Source of the DNA: Streptomyces vilmorinianum | GTDB lineage: Bacteria; Actinomycetota; Actinomycetes; Streptomycetales; Streptomycetaceae | Assembly (NCBI RefSeq): GCF_005517195.1 | Contig: NZ_CP040244.1 | Coordinates: 5,474,001 to 5,538,000, forward strand | Reading direction: 5' to 3' | Length of the DNA: 64,000 bases | Part shown: positions 50,016 to 59,575 of the stretch, in pieces | Layout: each line of letters starts with the position of its first letter | Position numbering within the stretch: position 1 is the first letter of the stretch | The notes under the pieces: generated by a model | What the model saw: the letters and a program-made list of their open reading frames with translations, nothing else | Database searches by the model: none | What the model was told of the DNA's origin: nothing | Program-made: the position numbers and the translations under genes

Positions 50016-51143
50016 TCAGGCGTACGGGCTGTCGGCGCCGGCCGCCGCGGGCCGTTCCGCCCGTGCCGGGCAGCAGCCGATCGGGCAGAGGTCGTGGGAG
50101 GGCCCGAGGGCGCCGAGGGCGCAGCGCTCGGTCCTGAGCCCCCGCTCGCTCGCGGCCCGTTCCAGGACGAGGTCCCGCACGGCCGCCGCGAACCGGGGGT
50201 CCGCACCCACGGTCGCCGAGCGGCGTACCGGGAGCCCCAGTTCGGCGGCCTTGGCGGTGGCCTCGGTGTCGAGGTCGTAGAGGACCTCCATGTGGTCAGA
50301 GACGAACCCGATCGGGACCATGACGACGGCCGGGACCCCGGCGCCGTACAGCCCCTCCAGGTGGTCACAGATGTCCGGTTCCAGCCACGGGATGTGCGGG
50401 GCGCCGCTGCGGGACTGGTAGACGAGCTGCCAGGGGTACGCGACGCCGGTCTCCTCGCGGACCGCGTCGACGATCACCCGGGCCACGTCCAGGTGCTGCT
50501 TCACATAGGCCCCGCCCTCGCCGTGGTCACCGACGGGACCGGACGAGTCGGCCGCGGAGTCGGGGATCGAGTGGGTGGTGAAGGCGAGATGGGCGCCGGC
50601 CCGGACGGACTCGTCGAGCTCGGCGAGCGAGGCGAGCACCCCCTCGACCATGGGGCCCACGAAGCCGGGATGGTTGAAGTAGTGCCGGAGCTTGTCGACC
50701 CGGGGCAGCGGCAGTCCCTCCGCCTCCAGCTCCGAGAGCGCGTCGGCGAGGTTCTCGCGGTACTGTCGGCAGCCGGAGTACGAGGCGTAGGCACTGGTGG
50801 TGAGCACGGCGATGTGGCGCCTGCCGTCGGTGACCATCTCCCGCAGGGTGTCGGTGAGATACGGCGCCCAGTTCCGGTTTCCCCAGTAGACCGGCAGGTC
50901 GAGCCCGGCCCCCGCGAAGTCCTCGCGCAGCGCGGCGAGCAGCGCGCGGTTCTGGTCGTTGATCGGGCTGACGCCGCCGAAGCGGAAGTAGTGCTGCCCC
51001 ACTTCCTTCAGCCGTTCCTTGGGGATGCCTCGGCCGCGGGTCACGTTCTCCAGGAAGGGGACCACGTCGTCCGGGCCCTCGGGGCCGCCGAAGGAGAGCA
51101 GCAGAAGAGCGTCGTACGGGGCGGGATCGTGCTGATCGGACAT
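50016..51143 (-). CDS. cpfC: Coproporphyrin III ferrochelatase
   Basis: The 375-residue protein contains the ferrochelatase core: YDALLLLSFGGPEGPDDVVP, VYWGNRNWAPYLTDTLREMV, the ITHSIPDS-like FTTHSIPDSA with catalytic His, VYQSRSGAPHIPWLEPDI, and PIGFVSDHMEVLYDLDTEA. The C-terminus holds a Cys-rich segment (ERCALGALG, then LCPIGCCP), consistent with the [2Fe-2S] cluster of actinobacterial enzymes. It inserts Fe2+ into coproporphyrin III in the actinobacterial haem pathway. It diverges from the MFS gene. Confidence 0.95.
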   Translation of the reverse strand: MSDQHDPAPYDALLLLSFGGPEGPDDVVPFLENVTRGRGIPKERLKEVGQHYFRFGGVSPINDQNRALLAALREDFAGAGLDLPVYWGNRNWAPYLTDTLREMVTDGRRHIAVLTTSAYASYSGCRQYRENLADALSELEAEGLPLPRVDKLRHYFNHPGFVGPMVEGVLASLAELDESVRAGAHLAFTTHSIPDSAADSSGPVGDHGEGGAYVKQHLDVARVIVDAVREETGVAYPWQLVYQSRSGAPHIPWLEPDICDHLEGLYGAGVPAVVMVPIGFVSDHMEVLYDLDTEATAKAAELGLPVRRSATVGADPRFAAAVRDLVLERAASERGLRTERCALGALGPSHDLCPIGCCPARAERPAAAGADSPYA

Positions 51144-51275
51144 GGCATTGATCCTCCCACCCGCCTGTGACAGCCCACGGCGCGGCCCGTCCGAAAAAGT
51201 GGCTGACCGATCCAGTTCAACACCGTAGGCTTTAGCTATTAATTACACGTGTTGAGCCAACGCCCGGAGATCCTC

Positions 51276-52556
51276 TTGCCCAGTCCCTACCGCGCGATCT
51301 TCGCGGCGCCCGGCACCAGATCCTTCTCGGTCGCCGGTTTCATCGGCCGGATGCCGCTGTCCATGATGGGCATCGGCATCGTCACGATGATCTCCCAGGT
51401 CACGGGGCGGTACGGACTCGCGGGGGCGCTCTCCGCGACCATGGCGATGTCGGCCGCCGTGCTCGGCCCCCAGGTCTCCCGGCTGGTCGACCGCTACGGC
51501 CAGCGCCGTGTGCTGCGCCCGGTCACTCTCGCGTCGCTGGTCGCGGCCGCCGGGCTGCTGGTCTGCGTCCAGCAGAAGGCCCCGGACTGGACCCTGTTCG
51601 TCTTCACCGCCGTCATCGGCTGTGTGCCGAGCCTCGGCGCGATGACCCGGGCGCGCTGGGCGCAGATCTACCGCGGCGAGGCCCGCCGACTGCACACCGC
51701 GTACGCGTGGGAGTCGATCGTCGACGAGGTGTGCTTCATCTTCGGCCCGATCATCTCGATCGGTCTGTCGACGATCTGGTTCCCCGAGGCGGGACCGCTC
51801 TTCGCCGCCGTCTTCCTCGCCATCGGCGTCTTCTGGCTGACCTCGCTGAGCGCCACCGAACCCGAGCCGCACCCGAGCGACGGCACGTCCGGTGGCTCGG
51901 CGCTCCGCTCCCCTGGCCTGCAGGTTCTGGCCCTCGCCTTCGTCGCCACCGGGGCGATCTTCGGCTCGGTGGACGTGGTGACGGTCGCCTTCGCCGACGA
52001 GCAGGGCCACAAGGCCGCCGCGAGCCTCGTGCTCGCCGTCTACGCGCTGGGCTCCTGCCTGGCCGGCGCCGTGTTCGGGCTGCTGCACGTCAAGGGCGAG
52101 CCGGCCCGTACATGGCTGGTGGGTGTCTGCGCGATGGCCGTGAGTATGATCCCCCTCCTACTGGCCGGGAACCTGCCGTTGCTGGCCGTGGCGCTCTTTG
52201 TCGCGGGCCTGTCCATCGCGCCGACGATGGTGACCACCATGGCCCTCGTCGAAGCGCACGTACCGCGCACCAAGCTGACCGAGGGCATGACCTGGACAGG
52301 AACCGGGCTCGCGATCGGTGTGGCGCTCGGCTCCTCGGCCGCCGGCTGGGTGGTCGACGCGTCGGGTGCGGAGGCGGGGTACGTGGTGCCCGTCGTGTCG
52401 GGTGCGCTCGCGGTCCTGGTGGGTCTCCTGGGGTATCGCCGGCTGCGCAGGCCGGCGCCGACACGGGAGGGGCAGCGTGAGCGGTACGACGATGGGGCGG
52501 TCACGGCGGTCGGAGAGCGCGGGGAGCACCAGGACGGCGGACAGCCCGTGGCGTAA
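51276..52556 (+). CDS. MFS transporter
   Basis: TTG 51276 is preferred because GGAG lies six bases upstream and it gives the family-typical PSPYRAIFAAPGTRSFSVAG start; a GTG at 51249 is in frame but has no clear ribosome site. The 426-residue protein has 12 predicted membrane helices and the MFS loop 2-3 pattern (QVSRLVDRYGQRRVLRP). A long loop after helix 6 is charged (TEPEPHPSDGTSGG). It resembles actinobacterial multidrug-type exporters of unknown substrate. Its 3' end overlaps the start of the oxidase gene by 80 bases. An AT-rich stretch at 51233-51250 likely marks its promoter. Confidence 0.88.
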   Translation: MPSPYRAIFAAPGTRSFSVAGFIGRMPLSMMGIGIVTMISQVTGRYGLAGALSATMAMSAAVLGPQVSRLVDRYGQRRVLRPVTLASLVAAAGLLVCVQQKAPDWTLFVFTAVIGCVPSLGAMTRARWAQIYRGEARRLHTAYAWESIVDEVCFIFGPIISIGLSTIWFPEAGPLFAAVFLAIGVFWLTSLSATEPEPHPSDGTSGGSALRSPGLQVLALAFVATGAIFGSVDVVTVAFADEQGHKAAASLVLAVYALGSCLAGAVFGLLHVKGEPARTWLVGVCAMAVSMIPLLLAGNLPLLAVALFVAGLSIAPTMVTTMALVEAHVPRTKLTEGMTWTGTGLAIGVALGSSAAGWVVDASGAEAGYVVPVVSGALAVLVGLLGYRRLRRPAPTREGQRERYDDGAVTAVGERGEHQDGGQPVA

Positions 52557-53835
52557 CTGGGCGGGCAACGTCACCTCCCGTCCGGTACGGGAGGTCAGCC
52601 CGGCCTCGGCCGAGGAGCTGGCCGACGTCGTCAGGAAGGCGGCGGTGGACGGGCTGCGGGTGAAGACGGTCGGCACCGGCCACTCCTTCACCTCGATCGC
52701 CGCCACGGACGGGGTGCTGATCCGCCCGCACCTGCTGACGGGGATCCGTCGGATCGACCGCGAGGCGATGACCGTGACCGTGGAGTCCGGCACTCCGCTC
52801 AAGCGCCTCAACGTGGCGCTGGCCCGCGAGGGCCTGTCGCTCACGAACATGGGCGACATCATGGAGCAGACGGTCGCCGGCGCCACCTCCACCGGGACGC
52901 ACGGCACGGGGCGCGACTCGGCCTCGATCGCCGCCCAGATCCGGGAGCTGGAGCTGGTCACGGCCGACGGCCGGCTGATGACCTGCTCCGAGAAGGAGAA
53001 TCCCGAGGTCTTCGCGGCCGCCCGGATCGGGCTCGGCGCGCTCGGGGTCGTCACGGCGATCACCTTCGCCGTGGAGCCGGTCTTCCTGCTCACCGCGCGC
53101 GAGGAGCCGATGAGCTTCGACCGGGTCACCTCGGAGTTCGACGCGCTGCACGCGGAGAACGAGCACTTCGAGTTCTACTGGTTCCCGCACACCGACAACT
53201 GCAACACCAAGCGCAACAACCGCAGTGCAGGCCCCGCCGCGCCGCCCGGACGGGTCAGCGGCTGGATCGACGACGAGTTGCTCTCCAACGGGGTCTTCCA
53301 GCTCGCCTGTTCGCTGGGCCGCGCGGTCCCGCCGGTCATCCCGTCGATCGCCAAGATCTCCAGTCGCGCGCTGTCGGCCCGTACGTACACCGACATCCCG
53401 TACAAGGTCTTCACCTCCCCGCGCCGGGTGCGCTTCCTGGAGATGGAGTACGCGCTTCCGCGCGAGGCGGCCGTCGCGGCGCTGCGCGAACTGAAGGCGA
53501 TGCTCGAGGCCTCGCCGCTGAAGGTGAGCTTCCCGGTGGAGGTGCGCACGGCCCCGGCCGACGACATCGCGCTCTCCACCGCCTCGGGGCGGGAGACCGC
53601 GTACATCGCCGTGCACCTCTACAAGGGGACGCCCCACCGCGGGTACTTCACCGCGGTGGAGCGCATCATGACCGCGCACGGCGGCCGGCCGCACTGGGGC
53701 AAGGTGCACACCCGGGACGCCTCGTACTTCTCCGAGGTCTATCCGCGCTTCGCCGAGTTCACGGCGCTGCGCGACCGTCTCGACCCGGACCGCCTCTTCG
53801 CCAACGACTATCTGCGGCGGGTGCTGGGCGACTGA
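52477..53835 (+). CDS. FAD-binding D-arabinono-1,4-lactone oxidase-like protein
   Basis: GTG 52477 has GGGAGGGG just upstream; an ATG five codons later is an alternative. The 452-residue protein holds a PCMH-type FAD domain (VKTVGTGHSFTSIAATDG, TSTGTHGTGRDSASIAAQ) and a C-terminal ALO domain ending (RDASYFSEVYPRFAEF, LDPDRLFANDYLRRVLG). Actinobacterial relatives oxidise sugar acids, alditols or lactones; the His in the GHS motif could carry FAD covalently. Overlap with the MFS gene suggests a common transcript. Confidence 0.92.
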   Translation: MSGTTMGRSRRSESAGSTRTADSPWRNWAGNVTSRPVREVSPASAEELADVVRKAAVDGLRVKTVGTGHSFTSIAATDGVLIRPHLLTGIRRIDREAMTVTVESGTPLKRLNVALAREGLSLTNMGDIMEQTVAGATSTGTHGTGRDSASIAAQIRELELVTADGRLMTCSEKENPEVFAAARIGLGALGVVTAITFAVEPVFLLTAREEPMSFDRVTSEFDALHAENEHFEFYWFPHTDNCNTKRNNRSAGPAAPPGRVSGWIDDELLSNGVFQLACSLGRAVPPVIPSIAKISSRALSARTYTDIPYKVFTSPRRVRFLEMEYALPREAAVAALRELKAMLEASPLKVSFPVEVRTAPADDIALSTASGRETAYIAVHLYKGTPHRGYFTAVERIMTAHGGRPHWGKVHTRDASYFSEVYPRFAEFTALRDRLDPDRLFANDYLRRVLGD

Positions 53836-53838
53836 CGG

Positions 53839-54660
53839 TCACTCGGCCGGCGGGGTCTCCTGGACGGCGGCACCGGTGTCGGTGTCGGTGTCACCGGACG
53901 GAGTCCCCGACGCGGTCGGGGTGGGCGTCCGGGTGGAGGGCGTCGATGTCGGTGTCGTCGGAGGTGTCGGCGTGGGCGTCGGGTCACCACCGGTCGACCG
54001 CGAGGGCGTCGGTTCGGGTACGGGAGTGTCCTGTCCGGCGTCCGGGGACCGTCCGGTGTCGCCCTTCCGCCGCTCCGCCTGCTCGTCGCCGCCCGCCGGC
54101 TCGCTCGGCCTCGTGGCGTCTCCCCCACCGCCACGGACGACCGAACCGAAGGTCGTGGTTCCCCTGGTGCCGCTGAAGTCCTGATCCGAGATCAGTTCGT
54201 AGGCGGTGATGCCTCCCATGGCGACCAGGAAGACGAGTGCGGCGCCGACCGTGGAGCGCTTCCAGCCGCGGACGCGGGTGCCGTGCGTGGTGGCCTCGCC
54301 GAACTCCTCCTCGTACGGCGGTGGTACGGGCCCGCCGACGGTCGTGAGCACCTGTGTGCGGTCGGGGGCGGTGTGCCTGGCGGTCCGCCGGGCCGTCCGC
54401 CGGGCCGCGTTCGACGGCTCGGCGTGGACGGCGACCTCCCGGATCTGTTCGCCCGTGCGCTTGAAGAGGTGCTGGAAGACAGAGCCGCCGCAGGTCGCGA
54501 TGACACTGATCACACCGGCGCCCAGGATCGTGCCGTACACGCCGAGGGTGGAGGCGAGTTTGGCGGCGACGACGGCGGCGATCGCGCTGCCCGACACCTG
54601 CGCGACGCTCAGGTCGAGCTTCTTCTTCTCACCCTTCTCGCCCTTCTTCCCCTGATCCAT
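53839..54660 (-). CDS. Membrane protein with long Pro/Thr/Asp-rich C-terminal tail, function unknown
   Basis: ATG 54660 is chosen because AAGGGG lies five bases upstream; the ATG at 54693 is an alternative. The 273-residue protein starts with a Lys/Glu-rich segment, then a hydrophobic helix (ASTLGVYGTILGAGVISVIA). A basic region follows, a second helix at about residue 145 (STVGAALVFLVAMGGITAYE) and a tail of 110 residues rich in Pro, Thr, Ser and Asp. The two helices and charge pattern suggest that the tail lies outside. It is convergent with the oxidase gene, with stops four bases apart. Confidence 0.8.
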   Translation of the reverse strand: MDQGKKGEKGEKKKLDLSVAQVSGSAIAAVVAAKLASTLGVYGTILGAGVISVIATCGGSVFQHLFKRTGEQIREVAVHAEPSNAARRTARRTARHTAPDRTQVLTTVGGPVPPPYEEEFGEATTHGTRVRGWKRSTVGAALVFLVAMGGITAYELISDQDFSGTRGTTTFGSVVRGGGGDATRPSEPAGGDEQAERRKGDTGRSPDAGQDTPVPEPTPSRSTGGDPTPTPTPPTTPTSTPSTRTPTPTASGTPSGDTDTDTGAAVQETPPAE

Positions 54661-55147
54661 ACCCGCCCCTTGCCTGTTCATCTGTTCAACCATCCACCCA
54701 CAAGGGACAAATGGGCGAAGTGAATGGTTCCGATTCTGGAGTTTCTGTGAAGAGCGACACGTGATGACAGGGATCGCGGAGACTCAACTCCCGTACCGTC
54801 GGAGAAGTTGGGCGGCGCGCCGGTCCACCCAGGTGGCCCGAATGGAGTACTGTGGCGAGCCCTGGGTCCGGGCTCCCGCAAGGGTGCCCGGGGTCTTCGG
54901 GAGGGGGCCGGCAGCGGCACTCGAACCGGCGGCGCCGCGGCACCGCACGGGCGCCTGATGCACAGCGTGACGACCGGTCACTCTGCGTGGCAAATAGGTA
55001 ACCGTGCCATAACGGCGTTCCAGGGTCCATGCCCGACACGCCGGGCAACTCGGCAAGGTTGTGGCAGGCTGCACCCGGGCAGGCCACACTCGACTAGCGG
55101 AAGCAGCGACGCACGTGACGTCGGCAGGCACCACCCGGGAGGTCCCC
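54661..55147. promoter_or_regulatory. 487-bp divergent region upstream of sepH
   Basis: No gene is convincing here. The region must contain the promoter of the membrane protein gene (left) and of sepH (right). The 54700-54780 part has a lower G+C content and several A/T-rich words, and the sepH ribosome site GGGAGGT lies just before its ATG. Confidence 0.5.
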
Positions 55148-56191
55148 ATGCCCGAACTGCGTGTCGTGGCCGTCTCCAACGACGGCACACGACTGGTGCT
55201 GAAGGCTGCTGACAGCACGGAGTACACGCTTCCGATCGACGAGCGGCTGCGCGCCGCCGTGCGCAACGACCGCGCCCGACTCGGTCAGATCGAGATCGAG
55301 GTGGAGAGCCACCTCCGTCCCCGCGACATCCAGGCGCGTATACGTGCCGGTGCGTCGGCGGAAGAGGTCGCCCAGCTCGCCGGGATCCCCGTCGACCGCG
55401 TGCGGCGCTTCGAGGGCCCCGTGCTCGCGGAGCGGGCGTTCATGGCGGAGCGGGCGCGCAAGACTCCCGTACGCCGGCCCGGGGAGAACACCGGACCTCA
55501 GCTCGGCGAGGCGGTGCAGGAGCGGTTGCTGCTGCGCGGCGCCGAGAAGGACACCGTGCAGTGGGACTCCTGGCGCCGTGACGACGGCACGTGGGAGGTG
55601 CTGCTCGTCTACCGGGTGGCGGGCGAGGTCCACACCGCGAGCTGGACGTACGACCCGCCCAGGCGGCTCGTCCAGGCCGTGGACGACGAGGCGCGCTCGC
55701 TGATCGGCGAGACGGACGACACGATCGCCGCCGCGCCGGAGCCCAGCTTCCCGTTCGTGCCCCGGATCGCCCGGCTGCCGCGGGACAGGCCGCTGGACCG
55801 TGCCCTGGACCGGCAGATGGACCGGCAGCCGGATCGGCCCGCTCCGTCCTCCGAGCCGGAGGACGAGCGGGACTCGCTCACCAGCCTCCTGGAGGCGGTG
55901 CCGAGCTTCCGCGGGGACATGGTCGTTCCGGACCTGAGCCCGGAGCCCTCCTCGGCCGAACCCTCCGAGGAGACCGAGGCGGAGGAGCCCCCGGCTCCCG
56001 CGGCCTCGGCCGGCGCGGGCTCGGCCTATGCCGACGTCCTCATGCCGCGGGCTGTCTCGGGCCACCGCGACCGTCTGACGGGCACCACGGACCGCCAGGC
56101 CGAGGCGGACGGCGTCCGCCCGGGCCGCCGAGCGGCGGTCCCGAGCTGGGACGAGATCGTCTTCGGCACGCGAAGGAAGAAGCAGGACTGA
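55148..56191 (+). CDS. sepH: Cell division regulator SepH
   Basis: The 347-residue protein starts at ATG 55148. The N-terminal DUF3071 domain is clear: PELRVVAVSNDGTRLVLKAA, SHLRPRDIQARIRAGASAEE and the helix-turn-helix part VAQLAGIPVDRVRRFEGPVL. A region around residues 135-190 follows (DSWRRDDGTWEVLLVYRVAG). The tail is acidic and disordered, ending in a conserved basic WDEIVFGTRRKK motif. SepH binds FtsZ and stimulates filament assembly in Streptomyces and Mycobacterium. A strong terminator follows. Confidence 0.96.
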   Translation: MPELRVVAVSNDGTRLVLKAADSTEYTLPIDERLRAAVRNDRARLGQIEIEVESHLRPRDIQARIRAGASAEEVAQLAGIPVDRVRRFEGPVLAERAFMAERARKTPVRRPGENTGPQLGEAVQERLLLRGAEKDTVQWDSWRRDDGTWEVLLVYRVAGEVHTASWTYDPPRRLVQAVDDEARSLIGETDDTIAAAPEPSFPFVPRIARLPRDRPLDRALDRQMDRQPDRPAPSSEPEDERDSLTSLLEAVPSFRGDMVVPDLSPEPSSAEPSEETEAEEPPAPAASAGAGSAYADVLMPRAVSGHRDRLTGTTDRQAEADGVRPGRRAAVPSWDEIVFGTRRKKQD

Positions 56192-56203
56192 CGTCCGTAC
56201 GGG

Positions 56204-56239
56204 AAAGGGGCCCGCGCCGGGAAGGCGCGGGCCCCTTTT
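56204..56239. terminator. Bidirectional terminator after sepH
   Basis: The arms AAAGGGGCCCGCGCC and GGCGCGGGCCCCTTT enclose GGGAA, and the flanking A/T runs give it an intrinsic character in both directions. It lies between sepH and the convergent sulfurtransferase gene. Confidence 0.9.
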
Positions 56240-56246
56240 CGCGGCG

Positions 56247-57083
56247 CTACGCCGGGTCCGGGCCCGTCGCCACCGGGCGGGACGGGTCGTGGGACCACTC
56301 CGACCAGGAACCGGCGTAGAGGGCCGCGGGGAAGCCCGCGATCTCCAGGGCGAGGACCTGGTGCGCGGCGGAGACGCCGGAACCGCAGTAGACGCCGACC
56401 GCGCCGTCCGCACGGGCGCCCAGCGCGGAGAAGCGCGCCGCCAGCGTCTCCGCGGGCAGGAAACGGCCCTCCTCGTCGACGTTCTCCGTCGTCGGGGCCG
56501 AGACCGCGCCGGGGATGTGGCCGGCGACCGGGTCGATCGGCTCCACCTCGCCCCGGTAGCGCTCCCCCGCCCGCGCGTCGAGCAGCAGGCCGGAGCGGGC
56601 CAGCGCCGCCGCCTCGTCCGCGTCGAGCAGCCCGAGGGCGCCCGGCTTCGGCGCGAAGTCGCCGGGCCGCGGCAGCGGGGTCTCCTGGGACAGCGCGTGG
56701 CCCTCCGCCGTCCACGCCGCGAGGCCCCCGTCCAGGACGCGTACGTCCGCGTGCCCGCTCCAGCGCAGCAGCCACCAGGCCCGGGCCGCGCCCCAGCCGA
56801 GGCCGCCGTCGTAGACGACGACCGGGGTGTCCGCCGAGACGCCCGCACGGCGCATCGCCGCTCCGAAGGCCGCCACGTCCGGCAGCGGGTGCCGCCCGCC
56901 GCTGCCGGGCGGACCGGCCAGTTCCGCGTCCAGGTCGACATAGACCGCGCCGGGGATGTGTCCGGCCTCGTACGCGGGCAGCCCGGGCGGGCCGCCGAGC
57001 TGCCAGCGGACGTCCAGCAGTACCGGGGGCCTCGCCCCGGCCGACTCGCTCACGAGTTCGCTTGCGGTGATGATGGGCTTCAT
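56247..57083 (-). CDS. Two-domain rhodanese-type sulfurtransferase
   Basis: ATG 57083 is chosen because GAGG lies nine bases upstream. The 278-residue protein contains two rhodanese domains (LLDVRWQLGGPPGLPAYEAG, YVDLDAELAG; then LLLDARAGERYRGEVEPIDP). The active loop CGSGVSAAH in the second domain fits the CGSGVTA type of 3-mercaptopyruvate sulfurtransferases rather than CRKGVT of thiosulfate enzymes. It probably moves sulfur from 3-mercaptopyruvate or thiosulfate to thiols or cyanide in the cytoplasm. The gene lies directly beyond the sepH terminator. Confidence 0.93.
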   Translation of the reverse strand: MKPIITASELVSESAGARPPVLLDVRWQLGGPPGLPAYEAGHIPGAVYVDLDAELAGPPGSGGRHPLPDVAAFGAAMRRAGVSADTPVVVYDGGLGWGAARAWWLLRWSGHADVRVLDGGLAAWTAEGHALSQETPLPRPGDFAPKPGALGLLDADEAAALARSGLLLDARAGERYRGEVEPIDPVAGHIPGAVSAPTTENVDEEGRFLPAETLAARFSALGARADGAVGVYCGSGVSAAHQVLALEIAGFPAALYAGSWSEWSHDPSRPVATGPDPA

Positions 57084-57413
57084 GAGTGCCATCCTCGCGC
57101 AGCACGCGCGGCGACGAACCACGCCGTAGCGACGGCGGAGCGGACGACACCGGACGGCGGCCGGGAAACCGGATCGACAACCAGGCATCCTCCTGCGGGA
57201 TCGCGCCAAAAAACGGCGCGGCCGTGGCGCACCGCGCGCCCGGTGGTGCAAGCATCTGCACGGGGCGCGCGACCGAGGCGCGCGTACGGCAGGTGGACGG
57301 CGGGCAGGAATCCGCTGCGGAACCCGAGAGCCCCGCTCCCACCGCCGTACGCACTCGTGCGCACGCCTTGTCCCCCCGTACGGCCACGACGATGGTCCGA
57401 GGAGAGAGTGACG
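57084..57413. promoter_or_regulatory. 330-bp divergent region between sulfurtransferase and VOC genes
   Basis: No gene is supported. Promoters of both flanking genes must be here; GAGGAGAG at 57399-57406 is the ribosome site of the VOC gene. Confidence 0.5.
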
Positions 57414-58202
57414 ATGACCGAGGCGACTCGGCGCACACCCGGTACACCCTGTTGGGTGAGCTTGATGGTGCATGGGATTGACGCGACGCAGGAGTTCTAC
57501 GGCGCGCTCTTCGGCTGGGAGTTCGTCCCCGGCCCGCAGCAGCTCGGCCCGTACGTCCGCGCACTGCTCGACGGCAAGGAAGTGGCCGGCATCGGCCAGC
57601 TGCCGCCCGACCGGCATCTGCCGGTCGCCTGGACCACCTACCTGGCCACGAACGACGCCGACGAGACCGCGGAGACCATCCGCTGCTGCGGCGGAACGGT
57701 CGCCGTCGGCCCGATCGACGCCGCCGAGGCCGGACGGATGGCGATCTGCTCGGACCCGACCGGCGCCGTCTTCGGGATCTGGCAGGCCGAGCTGCACCAC
57801 GGCATCGCGGCCGCGGGCCCGCCAGGGACACCGGTCTGGAACGAGCTCCTGACGTACGAGGCCTCGGCGGTCGGCAAGTTCTACCGGACCGTGTTCGGGT
57901 ACGAGGCCGAGCCGGTCGTCTCCCCCGACGTCGACTTCCTCACCCTCCATGTCGACGGTCGCCCGGTGGCGTCCCTGCACGGCGTGGGCACGGAGCTCCC
58001 GCGCGACCGGGGCCCGCACTGGATGACGTACTTCGAGGTCGCCGACACGGACGCGGCCGCCCGCCTGGTCACCGAGCTGGGCGGCCGGGTGCTGCGGCCG
58101 CCCTGGGAGGGAACGGCGGGCCGGCGCACGGAGGGCCGGCTCGCGCTCGTCGCGGACCCGGAGGGAGCGGTCTTCACGATCGTCCGCTCGGCGGGCGGCT
58201 GA
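57414..58202 (+). CDS. VOC-superfamily (glyoxalase-like) protein with two domains
   Basis: The 262-residue protein starts at ATG 57414. It has two VOC domains: residues 10-125 (CWVSLMVHGIDATQEFYGAL, FGWEFVPGPQQLGPYVRALL, DPTGAVFGIWQ) and 135-260 (WNELLTYEASAVGKFYRTVF, GYEAEPVV, DPEGAVFTIV). This layout equals that of Streptomyces VOC proteins often labelled as hydroxylase-like. Metal ligands in paired domains are partly conserved. Substrate unknown. Confidence 0.9.
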   Translation: MTEATRRTPGTPCWVSLMVHGIDATQEFYGALFGWEFVPGPQQLGPYVRALLDGKEVAGIGQLPPDRHLPVAWTTYLATNDADETAETIRCCGGTVAVGPIDAAEAGRMAICSDPTGAVFGIWQAELHHGIAAAGPPGTPVWNELLTYEASAVGKFYRTVFGYEAEPVVSPDVDFLTLHVDGRPVASLHGVGTELPRDRGPHWMTYFEVADTDAAARLVTELGGRVLRPPWEGTAGRRTEGRLALVADPEGAVFTIVRSAGG

Positions 58203-58225
58203 CGCGGGGGGCAGACCCCCGGGCT

Positions 58226-59572
58226 TCAGCTCCTGCCGCTCCTGGCCAGGCTCCGGCGCAGCCGGGCCGCGGGCCCAGGGGCGTCGCCGCCGGGCAGTCC
58301 GAGCTCGGTCAGCCGCTCCCGCTGGAAGTACCGCTGGAGGGACCGCGCCGGGTGCTCGCCTCCCCGGTGCGCGTCGAGGAGCCGCGCGGTCTCCTCGCGC
58401 AGCAGGGGGTGGAGTTTCGGCTGCATGCAGTAGCCCACGGCCCGGACCAGCGGCGCCAGGGTGTCCGGCGCGGCGCCGGGCACGACGGGGCCCTCCCCCG
58501 TCTCCAGGTCGGGCACGATGTGGTCCACGACGGTCAGCGGCACGCGGTTGCTGTTCTCGTACGGCCTGAGCCGCTCCAGGACCGTGCCGGTGCCCACCCG
58601 GGCGATGGGGACGTCGTAGTAGACGGCCGCGGTGAGCATCGCCGTCGAGAAGCAGCCGACGACGAGCCGCGGCCGGCAGCGCTCGTAGAAGGTCTCGGCC
58701 AGCAGCGGACCGTCCAGGACCGTCAGCCGCACGCCTGCCTCCTCGGCCGCCTCGTGCAGGGCGAGCGAGTAGCGGGCGGGCGCGGTCGGATGCGGTTTGA
58801 AGATCACCGAGGTGTGTCCGGCCGTCGCGGCTCCGCGCAACATGCGGACGTGCAGCTCCTCCTCCTCTTCGGCGGTGAGGATGCCGAGCACGGCGAGGTA
58901 CTGGCCGAGGAGGAGGGCGGTGGGCGCGGCCGCGACCGCCTCGGTGACCTGCCGGTCGTCCTCGGCCGCCTCGGCGATCTCCGCGAGCACCGCGCGGAAG
59001 GACTCGTCGGGTACGAGCTCGGGCTCGACGCCGTACTCGGCGAGCAGCAGGGGACGCAGTCCGGGCACCAGGTCGAGGTGGAGCAGGCGCCGGATGCGGC
59101 AGGCGATCGACTGCGGCAGCTCGTCACGCGTCGGCCCGTAGCTCATGAGACCGTCGGCGTAGAGCTGGACGGTGCTCTCGGCGAAGACCGCGGCGAGCGC
59201 TTTGGCGGGGTTGACCTGAATGGATTCGACGATCAACTCGACGGGGGCGGCGCCCAGTTCCCACGCCGTCCGGAACACCCGCTGCCACAGCGGGGCCTCC
59301 TCCGGGCGGGGCGCCCAGGAGCTGGGGTGGTGGGGGTGGATGGCCTCGTTCCAGTCGATCGTCTCGTCGAACCGGGCGGCGATCCGGTCGTAGCCGGTCA
59401 TCGTGTCGAGCCGCAGCGCGGTCTCCGGGATCTCGGCGTTGTTCGACACGAGCAGGATCCGCCGGGCGTTCTCACGGGCGCCGAACTGACCGGCGTCGAG
59501 GGCCGCCGCCAGGGTGGCCGCGCCGTACAGCGTGGAGACCTGGAAGATCTGGGTACGCGGGTTCGCAGTCAT
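58226..59572 (-). CDS. Alpha-2,8-polysialyltransferase-family protein
   Basis: The 448-residue protein contains the polysialyltransferase family pattern: IFQVSTLYGAATLAAALDAG, RRILLVSNNAEIPE, VQLYADGLMSYGPTRDELP, TSVIFKPHPTAPARYSLALH with the KPHP motif, and RLVVGCFSTAMLTAAVYYDV with a GxxSTA motif. Relatives in Streptomyces probably transfer sialic acid-like sugars (for example Kdn) onto wall or surface polymers. It starts shortly after the GT2 stop, so both act in one pathway. Confidence 0.88.
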   Translation of the reverse strand: MTANPRTQIFQVSTLYGAATLAAALDAGQFGARENARRILLVSNNAEIPETALRLDTMTGYDRIAARFDETIDWNEAIHPHHPSSWAPRPEEAPLWQRVFRTAWELGAAPVELIVESIQVNPAKALAAVFAESTVQLYADGLMSYGPTRDELPQSIACRIRRLLHLDLVPGLRPLLLAEYGVEPELVPDESFRAVLAEIAEAAEDDRQVTEAVAAAPTALLLGQYLAVLGILTAEEEEELHVRMLRGAATAGHTSVIFKPHPTAPARYSLALHEAAEEAGVRLTVLDGPLLAETFYERCRPRLVVGCFSTAMLTAAVYYDVPIARVGTGTVLERLRPYENSNRVPLTVVDHIVPDLETGEGPVVPGAAPDTLAPLVRAVGYCMQPKLHPLLREETARLLDAHRGGEHPARSLQRYFQRERLTELGLPGGDAPGPAARLRRSLARSGRS

Positions 59573-59575
59573 GGG

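Noticed and set aside
54800..54960. tRNA-like G/C stems in the region upstream of sepH
   Set aside because: No cloverleaf with correct T-loop and anticodon arm can be drawn.
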